DNA from: Cyanobacteria bacterium UBA4641
GTDB lineage: Bacteria > Cyanobacteriota > Vampirovibrionia > Gastranaerophilales > Gastranaerophilaceae
Assembly (NCBI GenBank): GCA_002405805.1
Contig: DHMN01000028.1
Location: 16,881-80,880 of the forward strand
Direction: 5' to 3'
DNA length: 64,000 nt
Shown: piece after piece, positions 52,427 to 60,601 of the stretch
Layout of the letters: each line of letters begins with the position of its first letter
Position numbering within the stretch: position 1 is the stretch's first letter
The notes under the pieces: model-generated
Told to the model about the DNA's origin: nothing
The model's database searches: none
The model's input: only the letters and a program-made list of their open reading frames with translations
Program-made: the position numbers and the translations under genes

Positions 52427-52735
52427 ATGAAAAAAATAACATTAGCAGATATAAGAGCAAATGTTCATCCTGTAAAACTAAACACCTCAAAAATAAAATC
52501 TTCTCATGAAAAAATTGACCTATCTGTAAAACCTGATACATTTGAATCAGCCCAAAAGAATATGAAAAACAGATACGAAAGCGAAATGTCAAATATTGAA
52601 TTTAAGACATATAAAGTTGATTTTTTCCCTGAAGATGTTGAAAAAATGAAAAAGATGAGTTTAGATAAACAAATCGATTATATGACTTATTTGAAAAAGA
52701 ATAATAAATATACTGTGCGACAAAACGATAAATAA
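52427..52735 (+). CDS. Small FFPEDVEKMK-family protein B
   Basis: Encodes 102 residues. The C-terminal 45 residues repeat the block of protein A: FKTYKVDFFPEDVEKMKKMS, IDYMTYLKK and KYTVR. The N-terminal half is different and Lys/Ser-rich. A strong RBS (GGAGG) precedes the ATG. It is the last gene of the operon and ends two bases before the convergent ADP-ribosylglycohydrolase gene. Confidence 0.78.
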   Translation: MKKITLADIRANVHPVKLNTSKIKSSHEKIDLSVKPDTFESAQKNMKNRYESEMSNIEFKTYKVDFFPEDVEKMKKMSLDKQIDYMTYLKKNNKYTVRQNDK

Positions 52736-52737
52736 AG

Positions 52738-53814
52738 TTAATTTATAGGATATCTTTTTGCCGCATCTTCAATATCTTGCGGTTTGACATACAGGTCTTT
52801 TGCTAGTTGTCCGAGTTCGTCCGTCAATTCAATTTTCTTGAGCCATTTTGACGGAATTTCTTCAATACCCAAATGCGCACCTAGTATATTACCTAAAATC
52901 GCACCTGTAGAATCACTATCACCATTGTGATTTACTGCCATTTTCACCGCTTTTGCAAAGTCTTTAGGTTCTTTTAGCGCACAATATGTAGATATTGCAA
53001 TCGCCTCATCTCCAACCCAGCCTTCGCCAAGTTCTTTTATTGCATCTGATGGGTCAATATCTGATTTTGCAAGTTGTTGAGCCTTTTTCATCAATGCGGT
53101 TACAGGTTCGTGGTTATCATATTTTTGTAAGGTTTTAAGCGTTTCATTTACTGATTGATTTACATCTTTTCCGTTTATAATATGTGCAATCATTTCACTT
53201 AACACCCCTGCAGGAAGATATCCGCGCGGATGACTGTGAGTTAAGGCTGCACACTCTGCACCAACCCTGAACGCCAATTCAGGATTATCTTTGTACATAA
53301 GCCCTGCAGGCGCAACCCTCATAACACCACCACAACCGGCACTGTTATTGATTGCTTTTTCAATACTCCCCGGATTATTTCCGCTGATTGCAGAAATACA
53401 GGTATTTCCGGGTGCTCTTCTTGCATACAAATCTTTTATTTCGGCAATCCAACCTTTACCTTTTTGTTGAATATCACTGAATTGAGTTTTTAACCAAAGT
53501 TTATATGAATCAAAAACAATATTCATATCAGGCATTGTTTCAAGATTAAGACTTTTGCGCGCAGCTTTTATCAGACCATCTGCCGTAAACATTGTCATTT
53601 GCGTATCATCTGTAATTTCTGCCTGCCCTTTAGAATTTATAACAAGGTCTTGAATACCATCTTTGCCAAACCGGCTTTTAATAGAATCTAAACGATGAAA
53701 TTCAATAGGCCAGCCCATCGCATCACCTATTGCGCCACCTTTCAAACAAGCTTTGTAATTGCTAAGACTGTATCGACCTTGGAAACTTGTATTATTTGCA
53801 GAATTTATGTTCAT
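52738..53814 (-). CDS. ADP-ribosylglycohydrolase (DraG/ARH family)
   Basis: Removes ADP-ribose from modified proteins or related substrates, 358 residues. The family metal-site motifs are complete: GGAIGDAMGWPIEF (26-39), TDDTQMT (68-74), GGVMRVAP (162-169), GWVGDEA and GDSDSTG (298-304). The extreme N terminus carries NTSFQGRYS, like VNFRGM in the kinase-like protein at 26811. RBS AGGAG. It is convergent with the operon of the ADP-ribosyltransferase-like giant, its stop two bases from the last gene. Confidence 0.93.
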   Translation of the reverse strand: MNINSANNTSFQGRYSLSNYKACLKGGAIGDAMGWPIEFHRLDSIKSRFGKDGIQDLVINSKGQAEITDDTQMTMFTADGLIKAARKSLNLETMPDMNIVFDSYKLWLKTQFSDIQQKGKGWIAEIKDLYARRAPGNTCISAISGNNPGSIEKAINNSAGCGGVMRVAPAGLMYKDNPELAFRVGAECAALTHSHPRGYLPAGVLSEMIAHIINGKDVNQSVNETLKTLQKYDNHEPVTALMKKAQQLAKSDIDPSDAIKELGEGWVGDEAIAISTYCALKEPKDFAKAVKMAVNHNGDSDSTGAILGNILGAHLGIEEIPSKWLKKIELTDELGQLAKDLYVKPQDIEDAAKRYPIN

Positions 53815-53904
53815 ATTAACTCCTGATTTTTACACTTGCATAACCATAAAATGCCCTGAAAATATTAATTGCTCATAGTGTAAACTATTGTAAACTCAAA
53901 ACCA

Positions 53905-54240
53905 TTATTCGCTTAAATTTATCCATTTTTTTGCATCGAAGCGAAGGTCGGTCAATTTCATATTGAGCGACTCTACGTATGGTTTGAATTTGACTAGCAA
54001 TTGAGTTTTTCGAAGCATCAATTCTTGCGCTACGATTGGAGTTTCGCAAGCAATAACCATTATTGAACCTTTAATCATTGAATACGGTTTTGAATGTGCC
54101 GCAAATTTTTCACCTGCAACTTTTCCCCAAAATTTGCACAAATTCGCACGAGTCAAAGCTTTTCTTATTGCTGCATTTTTCATCAAATCAGCTATGATAT
54201 CGTCTATATTTTTAAATCTGGTGTATAGAATTTTCTTCAT
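53905..54240 (-). CDS. DUF721 (DciA-like) protein
   Basis: Encodes 111 residues with the DUF721 pattern: LCKFWGKVAGEKFAAHSKP, then ..GSIMVIACETPIVAQELMLRK. DUF721 proteins include DciA, which loads or assists the replicative helicase DnaB in many bacteria without DnaC. No gene of the replication machinery is adjacent. ATG at 54240 is preferred over the TTG at 54255. Divergent from nrnA. Confidence 0.8.
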   Translation of the reverse strand: MKKILYTRFKNIDDIIADLMKNAAIRKALTRANLCKFWGKVAGEKFAAHSKPYSMIKGSIMVIACETPIVAQELMLRKTQLLVKFKPYVESLNMKLTDLRFDAKKWINLSE

Positions 54241-54277
54241 ATTTTGTATCTGCAATTTTTTGTGCTAAAGTTTGGGT

Positions 54278-55243
54278 ATGACCATTGAACAATTAGATTT
54301 TAGCATAAAAAATTCTAAAAATATATTGCTTGTATCCCACATAAATCCTGATGGAGACACTCTTGGGTCAATGTGCGGATTATATTCTTTAATCAAAGAT
54401 AATTACAAAAAGAAATGTGATATGGCTGCAGTCTCTGATGTGCCGACGACTTACAGCTTTTTGCCTAACATAGATAAAGTTAAACACATTTCAAAATTTG
54501 ACCTGTCTCGCGAATATGATTTGGTCATAAATCTTGATGTTGCAGCAATTGACCGTTGCGCTGACGCGCAAGATTTGTTCAAAAGAGCAAAACATACAAT
54601 AAATATTGACCACCACGAAACAAACAACAATTATGGCGAAATCAATATTGTTGAACCTTTTGCATCCGCAACAGCTGAAACACTTGTAGGTTTAGCGATA
54701 AATTCATGTTGGAAAATTTCAAAAGACACCGCAATTTGTCTATACACCGGAATCGTAACAGATACAGGGTGTTTCAAATTTTCAAACACAACACAAAGGA
54801 CAATGGAATACGCAGGGAAAATGATTTCTTTAGGGGTAAATCCTTCTGAAATTTATCAAAAATGCTATGAGTCAAATTCAAAAAATATGGTCTTATTCCA
54901 AAGTTATTGCATAAACAAAGCCAAATTTTCAGAAGACGACAAAATCGCTTATACCATAGTTTATAAAAAAGATTTGGAAAAATTTCACAACAACGGTGAA
55001 GATTTTACTGACGGACTTACCGAAAAACTAAGAGCAATTGTATCAACAGAAGTTGCATTTGTAGTAAAAGAATTAAACTCTTCAACTTCAAAAGTATCAA
55101 TGCGCAGTAAGTCAAAAGATATTGCCAAAGTGTGTTCTGCTTTCGGTGGCGGAGGGCACAAATTGGCTGCAGGTGCGGTTATAAAGGCAACTCCTGAGCA
55201 CGCGGTAGAGTTGTTATTAAAAGAAATAAAAAATAGTAAGTAA
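54278..55243 (+). CDS. nrnA: Oligoribonuclease/pAp phosphatase NrnA-type (DHH-DHHA1)
   Basis: Degrades nano-RNAs and pAp, 321 residues. DHH-family metal motifs: VSHINPDGDTLGS, LDVAAIDRC, IDHHETNNNYG and TGIVTDTGCFKFSNT. The DHHA1 end has GGGGHKLAAGAV. ATG at 54278 follows TAAAGT by six bases (TTGGGT, the same spacer as nanE), so it may also be leaderless; TTG at 54272 is in frame. Followed three bases later by the YihY-family gene. Confidence 0.92.
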   Translation: MTIEQLDFSIKNSKNILLVSHINPDGDTLGSMCGLYSLIKDNYKKKCDMAAVSDVPTTYSFLPNIDKVKHISKFDLSREYDLVINLDVAAIDRCADAQDLFKRAKHTINIDHHETNNNYGEINIVEPFASATAETLVGLAINSCWKISKDTAICLYTGIVTDTGCFKFSNTTQRTMEYAGKMISLGVNPSEIYQKCYESNSKNMVLFQSYCINKAKFSEDDKIAYTIVYKKDLEKFHNNGEDFTDGLTEKLRAIVSTEVAFVVKELNSSTSKVSMRSKSKDIAKVCSAFGGGGHKLAAGAVIKATPEHAVELLLKEIKNSK

Positions 55244-55246
55244 AGT

Positions 55247-56167
55247 ATGATTAAAAAATTAATGAAAAATAAGTGTATCAGAACACTTGTAAAATTAATA
55301 AAATCTATAATAAAAAATGACTTTTACGGAATGGCTGCCGAAATGGGCTTTATGCTCGTTGTTGGGATTTTTCCGTTTATGCTGTTTTTGATGGCGGTTT
55401 TTGGTTGGCTTGGCACAAAGTCTTATCTTGATTCAATTTTGAGAGTTTTATCAACAATTATGCCGACTCAAGCAATGAATCTCCTCAAATCTGTACTTGA
55501 AGAAACAATGATATTTAACCACGGCAAATTACTTGCCATAATCGGTATAGTCACAACAATTGTACTGTCTACAAACGGTGTAGCGGTTGTATTGAAAGGG
55601 CTAAACAGAGCATACAAAGTCGAAGAAACCAGAAACTTCGTTTACACCAGAATACTTTCATTTTTGATGGTTTTTGTAAACGTACTTGTTATGTTTTTGA
55701 CAATCAACATTATCATTTTTGGTAAAGTCATAATTATGTTTATGGTAACTCATTTTGGGATGTCAAAAACCCTTGCCGTAACCATTTTGACCTTACGTTG
55801 GCCGGTTGCATTTTTGGCATTATACTTGATGGCGTTTTTAAGTTACTATATTTTGCCAGATTTGCGCGGAAACGAAGCCTTCAAAAGAAGAAGTGCGCTC
55901 CCAGGGACAATGTTTTTTACAACATTTTGGTTGGTTGGTTCGTGGGGATTTTCTATATACGTAAACAATTTGAGCACATATAACCTTGTATACGGTACAA
56001 TCGGTGCGTTTTTCATCCTGATGATTTGGTTGTACTATACGTCAATTCTTTTGCTAATCGGTGGTGAAATCAATTCGCAAGTTTATAACAAGTTATCTCA
56101 CCAATCGCAAGAACTCCACGCCGAAATCGCGGAACTAAGAGCTGAGAATAGAAAAAGAACTAGGTAG
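55247..56167 (+). CDS. YihY/BrkB-family membrane protein
   Basis: Encodes 306 residues with six predicted helices and the family features FYGMAAEMGFMLVVGIFPF near the start, and GTIGAFFILMIWLYYTSILLLIGGEINS near the end. The C terminus is charged (coiled). Once called RNase BN, family function is not firmly known; it is predicted in the inner membrane. Start is three bases after nrnA; no own RBS, so translation is coupled. Confidence 0.9.
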   Translation: MIKKLMKNKCIRTLVKLIKSIIKNDFYGMAAEMGFMLVVGIFPFMLFLMAVFGWLGTKSYLDSILRVLSTIMPTQAMNLLKSVLEETMIFNHGKLLAIIGIVTTIVLSTNGVAVVLKGLNRAYKVEETRNFVYTRILSFLMVFVNVLVMFLTINIIIFGKVIIMFMVTHFGMSKTLAVTILTLRWPVAFLALYLMAFLSYYILPDLRGNEAFKRRSALPGTMFFTTFWLVGSWGFSIYVNNLSTYNLVYGTIGAFFILMIWLYYTSILLLIGGEINSQVYNKLSHQSQELHAEIAELRAENRKRTR

Positions 56168-56295
56168 AGACTTAACAAAAAGTATTGTCATTCTGAACGT
56201 AAGTCGGCATTTCCATGCTTGGCTACATAATATTTGTGGGGACACTTCGTTTTCCCCACCCTACATTGCTATCAATGTTGATTAATGAAAAAATA

Positions 56296-56324
56296 TGTCA
56301 CCCTGAACTTGTTTCAGGGTGACA
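56296..56324. repeat. Solo hairpin, 12-base-pair perfect stem
   Basis: TGTCACCCTGAA (56296-56307) pairs with TTCAGGGTGACA (56313-56324). It is the simplest form of the family, with both ends bearing the TGTCA/TGACA flank and no centre. Other fragments lie from 56180 to 56400 (GTCGGCAT at 56212; CGCACTCTGCTCC near 56361). No gene seen in this gap. Confidence 0.85.
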
Positions 56325-56405
56325 CTATTGTATTTGTTCAGGTTATTAACCCATAGTCGTCGCACTCTGCTCCTGTTGCTCAGCAAAACTGAATTATAAT
56401 ACAAA

Positions 56406-56576
56406 CTAAGCCAACAAAGCTTCAACGATTTTAGCGTTAGTATCAGCTCTTCTGATGTTCAATAAATATTTTTCAACTTCGTTAGCGATTTCTTGTTCAG
56501 ATACTGTGTTATATTTTACTTCGTCTAATGAATCTACATAAGCTTTTACTGTAACCATTTCATAATCGTTTCTCAT
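56406..56576 (-). CDS. Small 56-residue protein of unknown function
   Basis: ATG at 56576 has AAGGGG nine bases upstream. The 56 residues (begins MRNDYEMVTVKAYVDSL, ends ADTNAKIVEALLA) are charged and helical, with no signal or membrane segment. Codons are the common ones (GAA, GCT, AAA), as in strongly expressed genes. It is alone in the gap between the YihY gene and cysK. No known domain. Confidence 0.7.
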   Translation of the reverse strand: MRNDYEMVTVKAYVDSLDEVKYNTVSEQEIANEVEKYLLNIRRADTNAKIVEALLA

Positions 56577-56706
56577 AATCTTTATCCCCTTAAATTTTTC
56601 TTTCTCTTAATTTCCCTTACATTTATATAAAGTATTTTGGGATTTAAAAATTGCTTATTCTTTATCTATTTTGTATATATTCTGTTACATTTTGTAATAA
56701 TTATTT

Positions 56707-56726
56707 GTCGGCATAGCAATGCCGAC
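56707..56726. repeat. GTCGGC-type hairpin
   Basis: GTCGGCAT (56707-56714) and ATGCCGAC (56719-56726) form a perfect 8-base-pair stem around AGCA, followed by CTAC. Related to 6624-6651. Confidence 0.8.
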
Positions 56727-56835
56727 CTACGGCAATTTTACCTGTCATTTCGAAGAACAACTAGACTACTTGTTAAACTACAGATTTTTATGTATAATCT
56801 TGGTGTTTTTAGCATAACAAAAAAGGTGGTTATTT

Positions 56836-57750
56836 ATGAATATAGCAAAAGATTTGACTCAACTTGTCGGGGGCACTCCAATTGTCAGAATTAACAGACT
56901 AAACACCGGAAATGGAACAATTCTTGCAAAACTTGAATATTTCAACCCAGCAAACTCAGTGAAAGACCGAGCTGCATTGCAAATGATTGTTGATGCAGAA
57001 AATGAAGGTAAAATCACACCAACCACGACAATAATTGAGCCAACCAGCGGTAATACAGGCATTGGTCTGGCTATGATTTGTGCTGTTCGCGGTTACAAAA
57101 TCATTTTAACCATGCCTGAATCTATGAGCGTTGAGCGCAGAATGTTATTAAAAGCTTATGGTGCAGAACTTGTTCTGACTCCGGCATCAGAAGGAATGAA
57201 AGGTGCGGTTAATAAAGCGCTTGAATTACATGAACAAAACCCTAATTCATTCATTCCGTCTCAATTTGACAATCCGTCTAACCCAAAAGCTCACAGATTA
57301 ACTACAGCTGAAGAAATTTGGAATGACACGGAAGGCAATATTGATATCGTTGTCGCAGGTGTCGGTACAGGCGGAACAATTTCAGGGATTGCAAAATGCT
57401 TAAAAACAAAGAACCCAAATATCAAAGCGATTGCAGTTGAACCGTTTGACTCTCAAGTTTTGGCAGGTGGTCAAGCAGGTCCGCACAAAATTCAAGGTAT
57501 TGGCGCAAACTTTGTTCCTGAAAACTTTAAAGCATCGTTGATTGATGAAATTATTCCGGTAAAAAATGAAGATGCAATCGAAACCGCAAAACTACTTCCT
57601 CAAAAAGAAGGTATTTTGGCAGGAATTTCCGGCGGAGCTAATATGTGGGCAGCAATAGAATTGTCTAAACGCCCTGAAAACAAAGGAAAAACAATTGTTA
57701 CGATTATCCCTGATTGTGGCGACCACTACTTGAGTTGCGGTATCTTTTAG
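56836..57750 (+). CDS. cysK: Cysteine synthase (O-acetylserine sulfhydrylase)
   Basis: PLP enzyme of 304 residues making cysteine from O-acetylserine and sulfide. The PLP lysine is in NPANSVKDRAA, the Asn loop is TSGNTGIGLA, and the phosphate-binding GTGGT is in GVGTGGTISG. The C-terminal GISGGANMWAA and PDCGDHYLS are as expected. RBS AAGGTGG; TATAAT about 40 bases upstream. Single gene with its own terminator. Confidence 0.96.
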   Translation: MNIAKDLTQLVGGTPIVRINRLNTGNGTILAKLEYFNPANSVKDRAALQMIVDAENEGKITPTTTIIEPTSGNTGIGLAMICAVRGYKIILTMPESMSVERRMLLKAYGAELVLTPASEGMKGAVNKALELHEQNPNSFIPSQFDNPSNPKAHRLTTAEEIWNDTEGNIDIVVAGVGTGGTISGIAKCLKTKNPNIKAIAVEPFDSQVLAGGQAGPHKIQGIGANFVPENFKASLIDEIIPVKNEDAIETAKLLPQKEGILAGISGGANMWAAIELSKRPENKGKTIVTIIPDCGDHYLSCGIF

Positions 57751-57775
57751 ATAATTTAATAATAAACTTTGCAAT

Positions 57776-57807
57776 AAAAAGGTCGGAAAGGATATTCCGA
57801 CCTTTTT
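57776..57807. terminator. Bidirectional Rho-independent terminator
   Basis: AAAAAGGTCGGAA (57776-57788) pairs with TTCCGACCTTTTT (57795-57807). It serves cysK and the convergent small gene. Confidence 0.95.
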
Positions 57808-57826
57808 CAATATTTGAAACTTTAAA

Positions 57827-58081
57827 CTAAACTTCAATAAACAATCTTCTGCCGACAATATTTTGCTTACCGTTGTAATAACCGGCAAAATATCCGCCTT
57901 TAACAGGTTTATTTTGAGCATAATATTGATTATAACGATTTCCGTTATAATTAACAAAAGGGTTGTTTCCAAAAGGATTTGTGCTGCCTGCTGATGGTGT
58001 AATCACCGGAGATGCAACATTCACTCTTGGAGTTTGTGCTTGTTGCAACACATTAGATAAAAAATTTACTAAACCTGCCAT
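57827..58081 (-). CDS. Small Asn/Tyr/Gly-rich protein of unknown function
   Basis: Encodes 84 residues. An amphipathic helix (NFLSNVLQQAQTP) precedes a low-complexity region rich in Asn, Tyr and Gly (NPFGNNPFVNYNGNRYNQYY). A GAAAGG sequence lies 12 bases upstream. No signal peptide. Probably a structural or interaction protein, but this is a guess. Confidence 0.65.
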   Translation of the reverse strand: MAGLVNFLSNVLQQAQTPRVNVASPVITPSAGSTNPFGNNPFVNYNGNRYNQYYAQNKPVKGGYFAGYYNGKQNIVGRRLFIEV

Positions 58082-58203
58082 ATTATACTTATACCTTTCT
58101 ACTATGGTATTGTCTTAATTATATTTTCTCTCTTGTCATTATTGTAACACAGATTTTAAAAATTTCTTAAAATAACTTAACAAAAATCATCCGTTTTATG
58201 TAG

Positions 58204-58209
58204 TATAAT
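58204..58209 (+). promoter_or_regulatory. -10 box of predicted leaderless transcript
   Basis: TATAAT, preceded by TAG as at mnmE, lies seven bases before the ATG at 58217. No RBS present. Confidence 0.5.
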
Positions 58210-58216
58210 TCTACTT

Positions 58217-59458
58217 ATGGAAGAAAAGAAGAAAATATTAATTATCGGACACAGAGCTGCTACAAGCGCACTGGCGAAAAAATTATCAAGCTATGATGAA
58301 GTCGAAAAAATATACATAATATCAGGCAATCGTTCAACTAATGACAAATGGGAAAATGTTGATATCAGGGAAGATGACTTGACAGGTTTGTTGAAGTTTG
58401 CATTAGAAAATGAAATCGATTTAACCATACCAATTTCTGAACTTGCACTCAAATCAGATGTTGTGAGTTTCTTCCAATCAAACGGACAAAATATTTTTGG
58501 ACCTTGTACAGATGCTTGCAATGTTGCAATAAGTAATGCAACAGGCAAAAAATTATTATATAAAATTCATGCACAAACTTCTAAATTCGGAATTTTTGAC
58601 AAAATGCCACAAGCTCAAGATTGGCTAAAAAATGCAAAATTTCCGGTAACAATAAAGACAAACCAATACAACGGACTTGGCGATAGACTTGTATGTCCGA
58701 CAATATCACTAGCAAATGAATTTTTGGAAAACTTATTTACAAAAGGTGAAATCGGTGTATTAACAGAAGAATACACTTTTGGACACAATTTTACAATTTA
58801 TTTTATCACTGATGGTTATAGCGCAATCCCTATAACTTCCGTTGGAAACTACAAATTTGAACAAGATGGCGATGGCGGAATTTTAACCAATGGTGTCGGT
58901 TGTTATGCACCTGATTACAAAATATCTGAAATAATATTATCAAGAGTTTCAAATGTTGTTCGCAATATTTTAACCTATCTTGAAAAGAAAGGTTCACCTT
59001 ATATGGGCATTCTTGGAGTTGATTGTACATCAACAGGCGAAGATAAATTTTATGTGAACGAATTTAAACCATTTTTGCAGGATTTTGATTCGGCAACAGT
59101 TCTCAACCTGATTGATGAAAACTTAGTAAAAGTATTTATGGCGTGCATTGAAGGATTTTTCGCAGATGAATACGAACAAATTCTGACAAATGAACAATCT
59201 TCAATTTCTACCGTTGTTTCAGCAAAAAAAGAAAATGCAGAAATCAAAGGTTTTGATATGATTGATGATATTAATTGTATTGATTTTATCAATGTAAAAA
59301 AATCAGACGAAAAATATTTGACAACCAAAGGTCAAAACTTTGTCATTACAAAATCTGCATCAACACTCAACCGCGCAAAGACATACCTATATGAAGACCT
59401 GCTAGAAATCAATTTTGACGGCATAAAATACAGAAAAGATATTGCAAAATGTAATTAA
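58217..59458 (+). CDS. ATP-grasp protein, diverged PurD paralogue
   Basis: Encodes 413 residues with the order of glycinamide ribonucleotide synthetase (PurD): ILIIGHRAATSALAKKL, then NIFGP, DGDGGILTNGVGCYAP and YMGILGVDC. Canonical PurD has EFN-R-GDPE in the metal-binding segment; here it is NEFKPFLQDFDS, so Arg, Gly and Pro are lost. It therefore may use another substrate or be inactive. No other purine genes are near. Predicted leaderless. Confidence 0.75.
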   Translation: MEEKKKILIIGHRAATSALAKKLSSYDEVEKIYIISGNRSTNDKWENVDIREDDLTGLLKFALENEIDLTIPISELALKSDVVSFFQSNGQNIFGPCTDACNVAISNATGKKLLYKIHAQTSKFGIFDKMPQAQDWLKNAKFPVTIKTNQYNGLGDRLVCPTISLANEFLENLFTKGEIGVLTEEYTFGHNFTIYFITDGYSAIPITSVGNYKFEQDGDGGILTNGVGCYAPDYKISEIILSRVSNVVRNILTYLEKKGSPYMGILGVDCTSTGEDKFYVNEFKPFLQDFDSATVLNLIDENLVKVFMACIEGFFADEYEQILTNEQSSISTVVSAKKENAEIKGFDMIDDINCIDFINVKKSDEKYLTTKGQNFVITKSASTLNRAKTYLYEDLLEINFDGIKYRKDIAKCN

Positions 59459-59506
59459 GTATAGAGCGGATGTTGAAATCTCATAATTTATCATTAGATA
59501 AATAGT

Positions 59507-60601
59507 ATGGCGTTTAATAATGTAAAAAATTATTATGAACTTTTAGAAGTTAGTGTAGATTCAACAACCACACAAATCAAATGTGCATATAGAAAACTTG
59601 CGCGCAAATACCACCCTGATATAAACAAATCCCCACAAGCTGTTGAATTGTTTAAACAAATCTCTTGTGCTTACGAAACTCTTTCTAATCCTCAAGAAAG
59701 AGAAAAATACGATATTGTTAATGGGATATTTAAAACAGCAAAAACCTCAACATCCTCAAAAAAAGCACAAGAACACTATGAGAAAGAAGTCAAAAGAAAT
59801 ACTAATTTTGACACCTCAAATAAACAACAAACTAAAGAAACTCAAAATACAAAACCAAACCAAGATTCAAAAAAACAAAAAGCTCAAAAACGAGGATTTT
59901 CTCCTCTAAAAGCCATAAAATTATTTATAGCTAAATTCAAAAAAAATAAACGAGCAAAAGACAACAAAAAACCTCAACGCGGTCAAAATATAACCACTGA
60001 AGTAACAATCACACCGGAAGAAGTAATCACAGGCAGTAAAAGGGTTATAAACGTATTGACTACGCAAACCTGTCCAAATTGTTGCGGTCACAAATTTATC
60101 AATGGTGGCAAATGCAGTGAATGTGGTGGCACAGGAGAGGTTTCAAAACGTAAAAAAATCACCGTTACAATCCCTAAAGGAATTAAAGAGGGCGCAAAAC
60201 TTCGCCTAAAAGGAGAAGGTGGCATTGGCAAAAATGGAGGAACAAACGGTGATTTATTTATTACGGTGAAAATCGAAACAAAAAACCAAGTTCATTTTGA
60301 CAAGCAAAATATTTATTTCAACATACCAATCACTCCGTTTGAAGCAGCTTTGGGAGAAGAAATAAAAGTTCCAGCATTTGATGGCGTGATAAAATTGCGC
60401 TTGCCTAAAAACACATCCTCAGGTCAAAAATTCCGCATTGCAGGTCAAGGAATAAAGAAAAATGGCAAAGTCGGAGATTTAATTATCACCGTAAGTATTG
60501 AATTTTCTCATGATTTATCAGATGATGAAATTAAGCTTTATGAAAGGCTTAAAAATTTATCAACAGATGATGTGAGAAAGAATTTTGCCAATGGAAACTA
60601 A
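59507..60601 (+). CDS. DnaJ-like co-chaperone with reduced zinc region
   Basis: Encodes 364 residues. J domain 1-70 with HPD at 36-38, then a Lys/Gln/Thr-rich linker (about 75-160), one CxxC pair TCPNCCG and a second CSECGGTG near residues 188-208, then the DnaJ C-terminal peptide-binding domains (KIKVPAFDG type: EIKVPAFDGVIKL). Canonical DnaJ has four CxxCxGxG repeats; here there are two. Probably a CbpA/DnaJ-like helper of DnaK. Its end overlaps queE by 11 bases. Confidence 0.85.
   Translation: MAFNNVKNYYELLEVSVDSTTTQIKCAYRKLARKYHPDINKSPQAVELFKQISCAYETLSNPQEREKYDIVNGIFKTAKTSTSSKKAQEHYEKEVKRNTNFDTSNKQQTKETQNTKPNQDSKKQKAQKRGFSPLKAIKLFIAKFKKNKRAKDNKKPQRGQNITTEVTITPEEVITGSKRVINVLTTQTCPNCCGHKFINGGKCSECGGTGEVSKRKKITVTIPKGIKEGAKLRLKGEGGIGKNGGTNGDLFITVKIETKNQVHFDKQNIYFNIPITPFEAALGEEIKVPAFDGVIKLRLPKNTSSGQKFRIAGQGIKKNGKVGDLIITVSIEFSHDLSDDEIKLYERLKNLSTDDVRKNFANGN

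Noticed and set aside
52738..53814. The hydrolase as a nitrogen-fixation DraG
   Set aside because: No nif or draT genes are in the window and the neighbour is an ADP-ribosyltransferase-like effector, so a general ADP-ribosylglycohydrolase is the safer call.
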